Shown piece by piece: positions 16,920-26,058 of a DNA stretch of 64,000 bases. The DNA comes from Bacteroidales bacterium (GTDB lineage Bacteria > Bacteroidota > Bacteroidia > Bacteroidales > UBA932), in NCBI GenBank assembly GCA_017938925.1, contig JAGBAO010000013.1, forward strand, positions 1-64,000, given 5' to 3'. The notes beneath the pieces were generated by a model that saw only the letters and a list, made by a program, of their open reading frames with translations, did not search any database and was not told the origin of the DNA. A program made the position numbers and the translations under genes. Every line of letters starts with the position of its first letter. Positions within the stretch are counted from its first letter, which is position 1.

Positions 16920-18002
16920 ATGACAGACAGAAGATCATTCATAAAGACCGGCGTAATGGGCGCGGCTGCTGCGATCGCGGCCCCGGGACTGCTGGGTTGC
17001 GGTTCATCCTCCACACCTGCATCCACGTCAGATGCCACCTGCAGCAATCTCCTGGTTCCCAAGGGAAACGCTCTGAAGATCACAGGTACCTTCCTGGATG
17101 AGATATCACACGACATTCCGCACCAGAACTGGGGCGAGAAGGAGTGGGACAGGGACTTTGCCCACATGAAGGCCATCGGCATCGACACTGTCATTGACAT
17201 CCGGTGCGGATATAAGAAATTCATAACCTATCCGTCCGGGCATCTCATCAAGAAAGGATGCTATATGCCGTCAGTTGACCTTATTGACATGTTCTGCCGT
17301 CTGGCTGACAAATACGACATGAAATTCTATTTCGGCCTGTATGATCCCGGCAAATCATGGGAACCTGAAAAGCTGAAGGCCGAAGTTGATGACAACAGGT
17401 TCGTAATCGATGAAGTCTGGGAAAGATACGGCAGGAAACATAAAAGTTTTGCAGGCTGGTACATAAGCCGTGAGATAAGCAAGAAACGTCCTGGGGCCGC
17501 TGAAGCGATGCAGGCGATGGGAAAGCATTGCAAGGAGGTGTCCGACGGACTTCCATGCTTCATTTCCCCTTGGATCAGCGGCAAGAAAGCGATACGTTCA
17601 TCAGAATCCAAACTAGCGAAAGACAGCGGGATAAGCACATCAGAACATGAAAGGAACTGGAACGACATCCTCAGCAGCCTCCAGGGAATAGTCGATGCTG
17701 TAGCGTTCCAGGACGGACACATAGACTATGACGAGCTGGATGCCTTCTTCGAGATAAACAAGAGACTCTGCGACAGATGGGGGATGGAATGCTGGACAAA
17801 TGCCGAGACCTTCGACAGGGACATGCCTATAAAGTTCCTTCCTATCAAGTTTGACAAGCTGAGGCTGAAACTGGAAGCCGCCAAAAGAGCCGGTTTTGAC
17901 AAGGCCATTACATTTGAGTTCTCACACTTCCTCAGCCCACAGTCCGTGTACGGAGCCGCAGGTAACCTTTACAACCGATACAGGGAATATTTCGGAATCT
18001 GA
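16920..18002 (+). CDS. Tat-exported DUF4434-type lipoprotein
   Basis: About 360 residues. The N-terminus carries a twin-arginine signal (DRRSFIKTG) whose hydrophobic stretch ends in a lipobox-like LLGC, so it looks like a Tat-dependent lipoprotein. The body resembles DUF4434 (PF14488), a TIM-barrel domain related to glycoside hydrolases: an early GTFLDE strand, WDRDFAHMKAIGIDTV, then GWYISREI and EGWTNAE-like acid residues. Start: the longer upstream frame lacks a signal, and the -7 box lies inside it, so the ATG at 16920 is chosen. It is convergent with the WbsX/GH99-like gene (5-bp gap). Enzyme activity is inferred, not shown. Confidence 0.75.
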   Translation: MTDRRSFIKTGVMGAAAAIAAPGLLGCGSSSTPASTSDATCSNLLVPKGNALKITGTFLDEISHDIPHQNWGEKEWDRDFAHMKAIGIDTVIDIRCGYKKFITYPSGHLIKKGCYMPSVDLIDMFCRLADKYDMKFYFGLYDPGKSWEPEKLKAEVDDNRFVIDEVWERYGRKHKSFAGWYISREISKKRPGAAEAMQAMGKHCKEVSDGLPCFISPWISGKKAIRSSESKLAKDSGISTSEHERNWNDILSSLQGIVDAVAFQDGHIDYDELDAFFEINKRLCDRWGMECWTNAETFDRDMPIKFLPIKFDKLRLKLEAAKRAGFDKAITFEFSHFLSPQSVYGAAGNLYNRYREYFGI

Positions 18003-18007
18003 AATTC

Positions 18008-19171
18008 CTATTCGACAGGGCCGAACACCTCTCTCACAGCCTCCAGCCACTGATAACCCCAGTAACGGTCAGGAAGAAGATAACTGCCTTCTATCCACTC
18101 GTTCCAGGCGTTGATCATCACGAACTTCGGCTGCTGCGGATGTGCATCGGCATATTTCTTTGCTTCAATAAGGAAGTTCTTGAAGGCTTCAGGAGAATGG
18201 TTGAACCTCGTGACATCGTTTTCTCCTTTGGCAGGGAAACGAGGAGTGTCGTCCCATCCTATCGAAACTGTCGGAAAGACAGGAATATCCATATACTCAG
18301 CCCAGTCGTTCCTTCTCACTATGGCTTTCTCACCGTGGACCATATAATCGGGGTCGAAGCCTCCCATATTATACCACGCCCAGCTGTCCGGCTTGAGGAA
18401 CATACGGTTCTCCACTCTCGGGATATTCTTCTCCTTGAAGCTGAAGCCGCCTCCATCCATCATCATATAGTGCATGTCGGGGAATCCGGCCTTGCGAACC
18501 TCCGAGCGCATGTATTCCATAGCCTCAAGTGCCTTATCCTGAGCGCCGAAGCTCTTGATGAAGTTCTCAACGCTATAGATCGCGAACACCGGGCAGCCAT
18601 CTATCTTCGTATAGTTAGGAAGAACGAAATACTGATTTATCACCCTGTCAACGATCTTCGGGAAGTCTCCCGGATCGATGGCGCCTTCCCACAGGATAGA
18701 GTCATCCTCGCCCCACTTGTGATAGTTCCAGTAGTTGTGCTTCACGTCGTGATTGGCCCACATGATGAAGAATTCCATCTTCTGATTTGACGGAGCCTTG
18801 AGAAAACCGTCATTGAGGGCACTCTCAAGATATGGGTAATGGTCGAACCAGTACCAGTCATATATAAAGGTATTCACGCCATATGCCAGCGCTGTCTGAA
18901 TCCATCTCTCGACAACAGCAGGATCATTATCCATCTCATAGCCCCAGAGAGGCTGCTTGGGCTGGTAGTGGCCAGGAAAGCGCGCATCACCTTTCTTAAT
19001 GACCTCCCACTCGCCTATTCCCTGTTCCCAGTTGGTCCTTCCAAGGGAGTCGTCATGGCAGGAAGGCCATACGAATGCACACACATGATATTCCTGTTCA
19101 CGTGTAGTCTCGACACATGAGACACAGAGAAGGATGGCGGCTGCCATCAGTATCAGACTAGCTCTTTTCAT
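18008..19171 (-). CDS. WbsX/GH99-like lipoprotein
   Basis: About 387 residues with lipobox CVSC. The sequence follows the WbsX family (PF14307), a TIM-barrel group related to GH99/GH71: FVWPSCHDD, WYWFDHYPYLES, FFIMWANHD, a MINAWNEW(I/G)EG motif near the C-terminus and a final WLEAV helix. Family members in Bacteroidetes glycan loci are thought to be endo-acting glycosidases; some were first annotated as glycosyltransferases. The start at 19171 fits the signal peptide; a frame to 19213 is longer. Convergent with the DUF4434 gene and divergent from GH3. Confidence 0.75.
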   Translation of the reverse strand: MKRASLILMAAAILLCVSCVETTREQEYHVCAFVWPSCHDDSLGRTNWEQGIGEWEVIKKGDARFPGHYQPKQPLWGYEMDNDPAVVERWIQTALAYGVNTFIYDWYWFDHYPYLESALNDGFLKAPSNQKMEFFIMWANHDVKHNYWNYHKWGEDDSILWEGAIDPGDFPKIVDRVINQYFVLPNYTKIDGCPVFAIYSVENFIKSFGAQDKALEAMEYMRSEVRKAGFPDMHYMMMDGGGFSFKEKNIPRVENRMFLKPDSWAWYNMGGFDPDYMVHGEKAIVRRNDWAEYMDIPVFPTVSIGWDDTPRFPAKGENDVTRFNHSPEAFKNFLIEAKKYADAHPQQPKFVMINAWNEWIEGSYLLPDRYWGYQWLEAVREVFGPVE

Positions 19172-19306
19172 TGCAGATATTTGATTTTCAGTGCAAAGTA
19201 AACGATTCATCACATACGAAACATTAAATTTTTGACGTATTCGATTTCATTTATGACATCAGATGCGGTAATTTCCTCAAAGAATTGCAATTTTGCATAA
19301 ACGAAG

Positions 19307-21604
19307 ATGACGACCATGAAGAAAAGCATCATACTGACTATGATCGCACTCGCTGCCGCCTGTGCATCATGCACCAGCACCGGATGGACTGAGACATCAA
19401 AGGAAGGATATAATCTGATCGTGCAAAGAAACGGATGCACACTGGGATATTCTCCGGCATCCGGTGTGTCCATCATCACTGAAGACGGATCGGCATTCAA
19501 GGATCTGAACAGGAACGGCACTCTGGATGTCTATGAGGACTGGAGGAAGTCTCCTCAAGAGCGGGCAGAAGACCTCGCCTCACAGCTCTCGATCGAAGAG
19601 ATCGCAGGACTGATGCTCTACAGCAAGCACCAGACAATTCCGCAGTACAGGGAATACGACCCGATGAAGTACACATACGGAGGAAAGCCCTGGCATGAAA
19701 GCGGGGCCGACACCGCCGCTCTTGCTGACAATCAACTCAAGTTCCTGAAGGAAGACCATCTGAGGCACATTCTTGTCGACCGCGTCGCATCCACAAGCGC
19801 GGCTGTCAGATGGAGCAACAACGTCCAGGCATACATAGAAGGAATGGGTCATGGAATCCCTGCGAACAACAGTTCCGACCCCCGCCACGAAACGCTGGCC
19901 ACAGATGAATTCAACTCAGGCTCGGGCGGAGACATTTCATTATGGCCTACGCCTATAGGGCTTGCAGCGACATTCGACCCGGAGATTGCCGGAGAATTCG
20001 GCAGGATCGCATCAAAGGAGTTCAGGGCGCTCGGAATAGCGACCAATCTTGCTCCTCAGGCCGAGATTGCCACTGATCCCCGCTGGAGGCGCTTCAGTGG
20101 CACATTCGGAGAAGACCCTCATCTTGCTGCGGACATGACACGAGCATATATAGACGGATTCCAGACAACTGCCGGAAAATCTGACGGATGGGGACATGAG
20201 AGCGTGAACTGCATGGTAAAGCACTGGCCGGGAGGAGGCAGCGGAGAGGGCGGCCGCGATGCTCATCTGAGTTTCGGAAAATATGCAGTGTTCCCCGGAG
20301 ACAACATGCAGACCGCAATAGACGTATTCAACGACGGAGCCTTCAACCTTGACGGTCCTACCGGTTCTGCATCGGCCATCATGCCCTACTATACCATTTC
20401 ATACGGGCAGGATCCTTCCGGTGAAAATGTCGGCAACAGCTACAGTTCATACATCATAAATGACCTGCTCAGGGGTAAATACCGTTTCGAGGGAGTGGGC
20501 TGTACGGACTGGGGTATCACCAGGGACTGCAAGGCAGTGGACATCCAGAGCGGAATGCCATGGGGCGTCGAAGATCTGAGCGTCGCAGAAAGGCACTACA
20601 GGATACTTCTTGCCGGAATGGACCAGTTCGGAGGCAACGATGACAAGAAGCCTGTGCTCGAAGCCTACAGGATCTGGTGCGAAAGACATGGAGAGGACAG
20701 CGCACGGGCAAGGTTCGAACTGTCTGCAAGAAGGCTGCTGCTGAACTTCTTCCGTACAGGTCTTTTCGAGAATCCATACCTTGATGCAGAAGAGTCCTGC
20801 TCTGTCGTGGGACACGAGGACTTCATGAAGAAGGGATACGAGGCACAGCTGAAATCTGTCGTGATGGTCAAGAATCACGATGGGGCGCTGCCGGTGAAGA
20901 GAGGTTCGAAGATATATATGCCTCAGCGCCAGTCTCCAAACATATACAATCAGAACGGAGTAATATCCGTCAAGGGAGAATTCGGTTATATGCTTCCACC
21001 GGAACTTGCTGGAGAATGTTACGAATTCACTCCTGATCCGGAAGAGGCTGATTTTGCGCTGGTACTCATAAGCGAACCGGTCAGCGGAAGGGGTTACGAC
21101 AAGGGATACAGGCCAATCAGCCTGCAATATGGAGAATATACGGCGACACAGGCAAGAAAGGTAAGCCTTGCTGGAGGAGACCCGCTTGAGAAGTCAGAAA
21201 ACAGAAGTTATCGTGGAGAAAGTGTCATAACGGAGAATGCAGCAGACATAGAACTGGTGAAACAGACCAGGGAAGCCATGGACGGGAAACCGGTCATTGT
21301 GGGTCTGGCATGCACTAAACCGGTAGTGGTTTCTGAATTTGAGCCACATGCAGATGCCCTGCTGATAACCTTCGGAGTTCAGAACAAGGTCTATATGGAC
21401 ATCATAAGCGGTGCCTTTGAACCTTCCGGCCTGCTTCCGATGCAGTTTCCGGCAGACATGAAGACGGTCGAAGAGCAGTTCGAGGACACGCCGCATGACA
21501 TGAAATGCCATGTGGACACAGACGGGAACGCATACGATTTCGCCTTCGGAATGAACTGGAGCGGAACAATCGAGGATTCAAGAGTCAAAAAATACAGAAA
21601 ATGA
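19307..21604 (+). CDS. Glycoside hydrolase family 3 lipoprotein
   Basis: A 765-residue GH3 enzyme with lipobox-like ASC near residue 22. An N-terminal TIM-barrel domain (about 80-480) has LAPQAEIATDPRWRR, KHWPGGG and the nucleophile motif CTDWG with D401. A C-terminal alpha/beta sandwich follows (SVVMVKNHDGALPV). An acidic NRNGTLDVYEDW loop near residue 70 looks calcium-binding. It probably removes beta-linked terminal sugars in the periplasm. It overlaps the next gene by ATGA, so it is coupled to the phosphatase-GH106 fusion, which suggests sequential attack on a rhamnose-containing glycan. A start at 19316 is possible. Confidence 0.88.
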   Translation: MTTMKKSIILTMIALAAACASCTSTGWTETSKEGYNLIVQRNGCTLGYSPASGVSIITEDGSAFKDLNRNGTLDVYEDWRKSPQERAEDLASQLSIEEIAGLMLYSKHQTIPQYREYDPMKYTYGGKPWHESGADTAALADNQLKFLKEDHLRHILVDRVASTSAAVRWSNNVQAYIEGMGHGIPANNSSDPRHETLATDEFNSGSGGDISLWPTPIGLAATFDPEIAGEFGRIASKEFRALGIATNLAPQAEIATDPRWRRFSGTFGEDPHLAADMTRAYIDGFQTTAGKSDGWGHESVNCMVKHWPGGGSGEGGRDAHLSFGKYAVFPGDNMQTAIDVFNDGAFNLDGPTGSASAIMPYYTISYGQDPSGENVGNSYSSYIINDLLRGKYRFEGVGCTDWGITRDCKAVDIQSGMPWGVEDLSVAERHYRILLAGMDQFGGNDDKKPVLEAYRIWCERHGEDSARARFELSARRLLLNFFRTGLFENPYLDAEESCSVVGHEDFMKKGYEAQLKSVVMVKNHDGALPVKRGSKIYMPQRQSPNIYNQNGVISVKGEFGYMLPPELAGECYEFTPDPEEADFALVLISEPVSGRGYDKGYRPISLQYGEYTATQARKVSLAGGDPLEKSENRSYRGESVITENAADIELVKQTREAMDGKPVIVGLACTKPVVVSEFEPHADALLITFGVQNKVYMDIISGAFEPSGLLPMQFPADMKTVEEQFEDTPHDMKCHVDTDGNAYDFAFGMNWSGTIEDSRVKKYRK

Positions 21605-24600
21605 AAGGTACATTGCTTACAGTTCTGATGGCAACGTGCTTATGCACAGCTGCTTCCGGACAAGAATACATAGACTACATTCTGGAAAACCGTGCCAGGG
21701 CAGCTGCTACCCTGCACTGTTACGAATATGCTCCAGAGAAATATACACCTGCTCCCAAAGGCTATACCCCTTTCTATATAAGTCACTATGGAAGACACGG
21801 GGCAAGGTATCATTCCAAACAGTCATATCTGGACAAGCCTATCACCTTACTGAAACAGATCGATTCCGCAGGGTTCCTGAACTCCAAAGGAAAGGAATTG
21901 CTGGATCAGCTCCTGACCATACAAAGTGAAAGCAAAGGTATGGCTGGCATGCTGACTGAAAAGGGTAAGAGGGAGCTGTACGATATCGGGCGTAGAATGG
22001 CGGATAACTATCCGGAAATATTCGGTAAGGATAAGGAAGTGTATGCAGCATCAAGCTATGTGCCGAGATGTCTCATCAGCATGACATCATTCTGCGACGG
22101 CCTGACATCCAAGACCGGAGAACTCGACATTTCTTATCACACCGGCGACCGTATCTACGCCTATCTGTGTCCGGAAAACGACAAGAGAAAATACAGGAAA
22201 CTGGCAGATGAGATGAAGGACAGACTTGCACCTGCCATTTCCGACCCACATGAATTCCTGGCCGGAATATGCACAGATACTGATGCAGCAACAGCCATTG
22301 CAGGAAACCCATATTCATTTGTAAGCGACATCTGGAGGGCCTGCTCCATCTCCAATGCCACAGACGCAGGAGAAAACTTCTTCAGATTCTTCTCTGACGA
22401 CGAACTCATTGCACAGTGGATTCTTAAGAACAATCACTTCTACTGCCAGTACGGGAATTCCCCGGAAGCAGCGACATCTGTATATGAACGTGCATACCCG
22501 ATTGTAGAAGATATAGTATTGAAGGCAGACGAAGCTCTTACCAGCGGGCGTGCCGCAGATCTGCGCTTCGGACACGACATGTGGCTTGTGCCACTCGCCT
22601 CATATATCGGATTGGAGGATTTCTCCGCCTCCGTTCCTTCTGAAACCGCTCATCTGCACTGGAACCTGACCAAGAACAGCCAGTTTGCATCCAATCTACA
22701 GATGGTGTTCTTCCGAAACAAGAAATCAGACATCCTGGTCAAATTCCTCTATAATGAAAGGGAGACCCTGATAAACGGTCTTAAACCTATCTCGGGCCCA
22801 TATTACAGATGGAGTGATGTGAGGGAGCATCTGCTCTCGCAATCTCCGCTGCACAAAGGATTCAAGAATCCCCCTATGAGTGCAAGACCGCAGGTATGGT
22901 GGCACTGGATGAACGGAAACATAACATCAGACGGACTGCGTAAGGATATAGAGTGGATGCATAGAATAGGACTTAGCGGATTTCATGTTTTCGATGCCGG
23001 AATCAACACGCCTAAGATTGTGGATTCCAGGCTTGAATATATGTCCGACAACTGGAAGACAGCATTTGCTGATGCAGTAAGACTGGCTGACTCCCTGAAT
23101 ATGGAGGTGACGATACCAAGTTCACCGGGCTGGAGTTCTACGGGAGGTCCGTGGGTCAGTCCTGAAGATGCCATGAAGAAGATAGTGTGGAGAGAGATGA
23201 ACATCGGCGGAGGCCGAAGATTCAAGGGTACACTGCCAGAGCCATATACTGTCAGCGGTAAATTCCAGAACATTCCTGTACTTGCAGAACATTCACATGC
23301 AAGCGGAGCTATATCGGAAAGATATTACACCGATGTGGCGGTGATTGCTGTAAAGAGGCCAGAAGCAGACAAGGACCTGGTACGTCTCGGAGCAGTCATC
23401 ACATCCAGCGGTGGAAACTTTTCATTGGAGCAACTGACAAACGGCAATCTGACAGACTACGGAAGACTGCCGGCACATGAGTCTGGGCACGCATGGATAC
23501 AATATGAATTTCCTGAGCCTCAGACAATCCGGGCACTTAGTGTAGTGAACGAGAATCCGCGACGCAGAGGACATTCCATACCTGCCTATTGTCTTGATTC
23601 TCTTCAAGTCAGCGACGACGGCATCAATTTCAGAACGGTATTTGGCATTCCAGTAGGCGATGCATTGAGGCAGACAATATCATTCGAAGGTATAACAGCA
23701 CGGTTTTTCCGCCTGAAACATAAAAATCCCAAGGCATATTTCCACTATTCCATGGGAACGCCGGATCCTGACCCGGAATACTCAGAAATTGCAGAATTCG
23801 TCATATATCCGGAGCTCCGGATCAACCACGTAGAAGAGAAGGCGGCTTTTGCAGCCGGACATGACCTTGCACTTTACCCCACATGTGCTGCCCATGATGA
23901 AGATGTCAGCACAGCAGTTATAGATATCACTGAATTTGTCAAGGACGGAGTGCTGGACTGGCAAGTCCCTGAGGGAGAGTGGACCATATACAGGTTCGGT
24001 GCATCTCTGACGGGCAAGAAGAACCACCCTGCTTCACCGGAAGCTACCGGTCTGGAGGTAGACAAGATAAATCCTGAAGCATGGAGAAGGTACTTCAGAG
24101 CATACCTTGACATGTATAAGGACGCTGCAGACGGTCTTCTCGGACAAAGAGGAATACAATATGTACTTACTGACAGTTACGAAGCCGGACATGTCAACTG
24201 GAGTCCTCGTCTTTTTGATGAGTTCCGCACGCGAAAAGGATATGACCCGGAAAAATGGCTCCCTGTCCTGACAGGAGTGATCATTGGTTCCACTGCAGAA
24301 AGCGAGAAATTCCTGCTTGACTGGAGAGATGTCATAGGAGAACTGTTCGAGGAGAACTATGCCAATCTTACGGAACTTGTACGTAAAGAATACGGGATGA
24401 AGGGATGCTTCATCGAGGCCCACGAAAACGGAAGATGCTTTGTCGCAGACGGCATGGCAATGAAGAAGACTGCCTCATATCCGATGTCCGCCATCTGGGT
24501 ACCGGGAAAGGTTGGAACTCCGGACAGAATTCCTGAGGGCAAGGCAGATATCAGGGAGTCCGCATCCGTTGCCAATATATATGGACAGAACATAGTGACT

Positions 24601-25974
24601 GCCGAATCTCTTACCTCAATAGGCTATGCCCAGCAAGCCTATTCATATTGTCCTGAAAATCTGAAACATACTGCCGACATAGAGCTTTCTCAGGGACTTA
24701 ACAGATTTGTCATTCACGAATCAGCGCACCAGCCGTCAGACAGCCACAAGCCTGGTGTCGGGCTCGGAGTTTACGGTCAGTGGTTCAACCGTCATGAGAC
24801 ATGGGCGGAGCAGGCTGAAGCATGGATTGACTATCTTTCGCGCAGCTGTTTCATGCTCCAGCAAGGAAGGGCAGTCAAGGACATACTCTGGTTCTATGGA
24901 GAAGACAACAATATCACAGGATTATATAGTCACTCATTCCCTGACATTCCTGAAGGATATGATTTCGACTTCATAAATCCAGAAGCGCTTCTTGAAGAAA
25001 TCAGTGTCAAGAACGGAAGATTGTGTTCGAGAACAGGTATGGAATATAGCGTTCTTTGCCTCGACCCTAATGCATCAGATCTTTCTCCGACAATGCTTGC
25101 CAGAGTCGAAGAACTGAAGTCCCAGGGAGTCAGGATATGCGGACATGAAAGCAAGGAGATAGCCTGTGCCTTAATGGCATGTGGCAGGGAACCAGACTGG
25201 ACATATAACGGCACAGATACATTGAAGGTTGTTCACCGAAAAATGTCCGATGGAGAAATATACTGGGTGAATTCGCCTATGGCTGAACATAGGGAAGCTG
25301 AAGTATCCTTCCGGGTTTCTGGTTTGAAACCGCAGATATGGGATCCGGTGTCAGGCGAAATACGCGATGTATCATACCGGATAAACAATGGAAGAACAGA
25401 TATCAGATTGAGTTTCTCGCCGGATGACGCATATTTCATAGTTTTCAGAGGAAAGGCGGAATCAGATTCTCTCATGATTCCCCAGTCTTCATGCAAGACA
25501 TTATCAGTCATCGACGGAGAGTGGAAAGTCATCTTTGAAGATTCTTTCAACGACAAATTCATAAGCACATTCAGCAGTCTGCATTCGTGGACAGAAGACA
25601 GCAATTCCAGCATCAGGTTCTACAGCGGTTCCGCAGTATATACCCAAAGAATAGCAGTTCCTGCACACGAAGGAAAGGTATTTCTGGATTTAGGGGATGT
25701 CCGCAACATTGCAGAAATATTTATCGACGGGCAGGAAGTATGCACACTATGGAAACGACCATTTGAGGCTGACATCACAGATCATGTCAACGGCAAGAGC
25801 GAAGTGGAATTGAGCATAAAGGTGACCAACCTCTGGGTGAACCGTCTCATCGGAGACTCCGCCAAAGAGTCTTCTGAACGGAAGTCTTACACCTCGAAGG
25901 CCTTCTATAAACCTGATGATCCGCTCCTCCCTTCAGGACTGCTTGGTCCGGTCAGACTGGTGGAGGAATTCTGA
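21601..25974 (+). CDS. Fusion: histidine acid phosphatase + GH106 alpha-L-rhamnosidase
   Basis: A 1457-residue two-enzyme protein. A signal peptide (about 20 residues) is followed by a histidine-type acid phosphatase/phytase domain to about residue 415, with the phosphohistidine motif RHGAR (R65, H66) and the HD proton donor (H325, D326). From about residue 418 a whole GH106 rhamnosidase follows (ARPQVWWHWMNGN opening, LTDSYEAGHVNW, TAESLTSIG, a sugar-binding C-terminal beta domain with YTSKAFYKPDDPLLPSGLLGPV). There is no second signal peptide at the junction. The start overlaps the GH3 stop (ATGA). GH106 removes terminal alpha-L-rhamnose, fitting the adjacent rhaBATD genes. Confidence 0.88.
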   Translation: MKGTLLTVLMATCLCTAASGQEYIDYILENRARAAATLHCYEYAPEKYTPAPKGYTPFYISHYGRHGARYHSKQSYLDKPITLLKQIDSAGFLNSKGKELLDQLLTIQSESKGMAGMLTEKGKRELYDIGRRMADNYPEIFGKDKEVYAASSYVPRCLISMTSFCDGLTSKTGELDISYHTGDRIYAYLCPENDKRKYRKLADEMKDRLAPAISDPHEFLAGICTDTDAATAIAGNPYSFVSDIWRACSISNATDAGENFFRFFSDDELIAQWILKNNHFYCQYGNSPEAATSVYERAYPIVEDIVLKADEALTSGRAADLRFGHDMWLVPLASYIGLEDFSASVPSETAHLHWNLTKNSQFASNLQMVFFRNKKSDILVKFLYNERETLINGLKPISGPYYRWSDVREHLLSQSPLHKGFKNPPMSARPQVWWHWMNGNITSDGLRKDIEWMHRIGLSGFHVFDAGINTPKIVDSRLEYMSDNWKTAFADAVRLADSLNMEVTIPSSPGWSSTGGPWVSPEDAMKKIVWREMNIGGGRRFKGTLPEPYTVSGKFQNIPVLAEHSHASGAISERYYTDVAVIAVKRPEADKDLVRLGAVITSSGGNFSLEQLTNGNLTDYGRLPAHESGHAWIQYEFPEPQTIRALSVVNENPRRRGHSIPAYCLDSLQVSDDGINFRTVFGIPVGDALRQTISFEGITARFFRLKHKNPKAYFHYSMGTPDPDPEYSEIAEFVIYPELRINHVEEKAAFAAGHDLALYPTCAAHDEDVSTAVIDITEFVKDGVLDWQVPEGEWTIYRFGASLTGKKNHPASPEATGLEVDKINPEAWRRYFRAYLDMYKDAADGLLGQRGIQYVLTDSYEAGHVNWSPRLFDEFRTRKGYDPEKWLPVLTGVIIGSTAESEKFLLDWRDVIGELFEENYANLTELVRKEYGMKGCFIEAHENGRCFVADGMAMKKTASYPMSAIWVPGKVGTPDRIPEGKADIRESASVANIYGQNIVTAESLTSIGYAQQAYSYCPENLKHTADIELSQGLNRFVIHESAHQPSDSHKPGVGLGVYGQWFNRHETWAEQAEAWIDYLSRSCFMLQQGRAVKDILWFYGEDNNITGLYSHSFPDIPEGYDFDFINPEALLEEISVKNGRLCSRTGMEYSVLCLDPNASDLSPTMLARVEELKSQGVRICGHESKEIACALMACGREPDWTYNGTDTLKVVHRKMSDGEIYWVNSPMAEHREAEVSFRVSGLKPQIWDPVSGEIRDVSYRINNGRTDIRLSFSPDDAYFIVFRGKAESDSLMIPQSSCKTLSVIDGEWKVIFEDSFNDKFISTFSSLHSWTEDSNSSIRFYSGSAVYTQRIAVPAHEGKVFLDLGDVRNIAEIFIDGQEVCTLWKRPFEADITDHVNGKSEVELSIKVTNLWVNRLIGDSAKESSERKSYTSKAFYKPDDPLLPSGLLGPVRLVEEF

Positions 25975-26010
25975 TTTCACAAAAACATCAGTCACATTAT
26001 CATTATTCAA

Positions 26011-26047
26011 AGTATGCAAAAACAACTAATCAATAACTTCGCATACT
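26011..26047. promoter_or_regulatory. Inverted repeat AGTATGC-N23-GCATACT, possible operator
   Basis: AGTATGC (26011-26017) and GCATACT (26041-26047) form a perfect 7-bp inverted repeat, 30 bp between half-site starts (about three helical turns), just before rhaB. The position suits a regulator of the rhamnose operon. A TAACTTCG near 26032 may be a degenerate -7 box inside it. Confidence 0.4.
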
Positions 26048-26058
26048 CACTGTAATTA

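Noticed and set aside
21505-21600. Upstream extension of the phosphatase-GH106 frame
   Set aside because: It lies within the GH3 coding sequence in another frame; the ATG at 21601 overlaps the GH3 stop and is followed by a good signal peptide.
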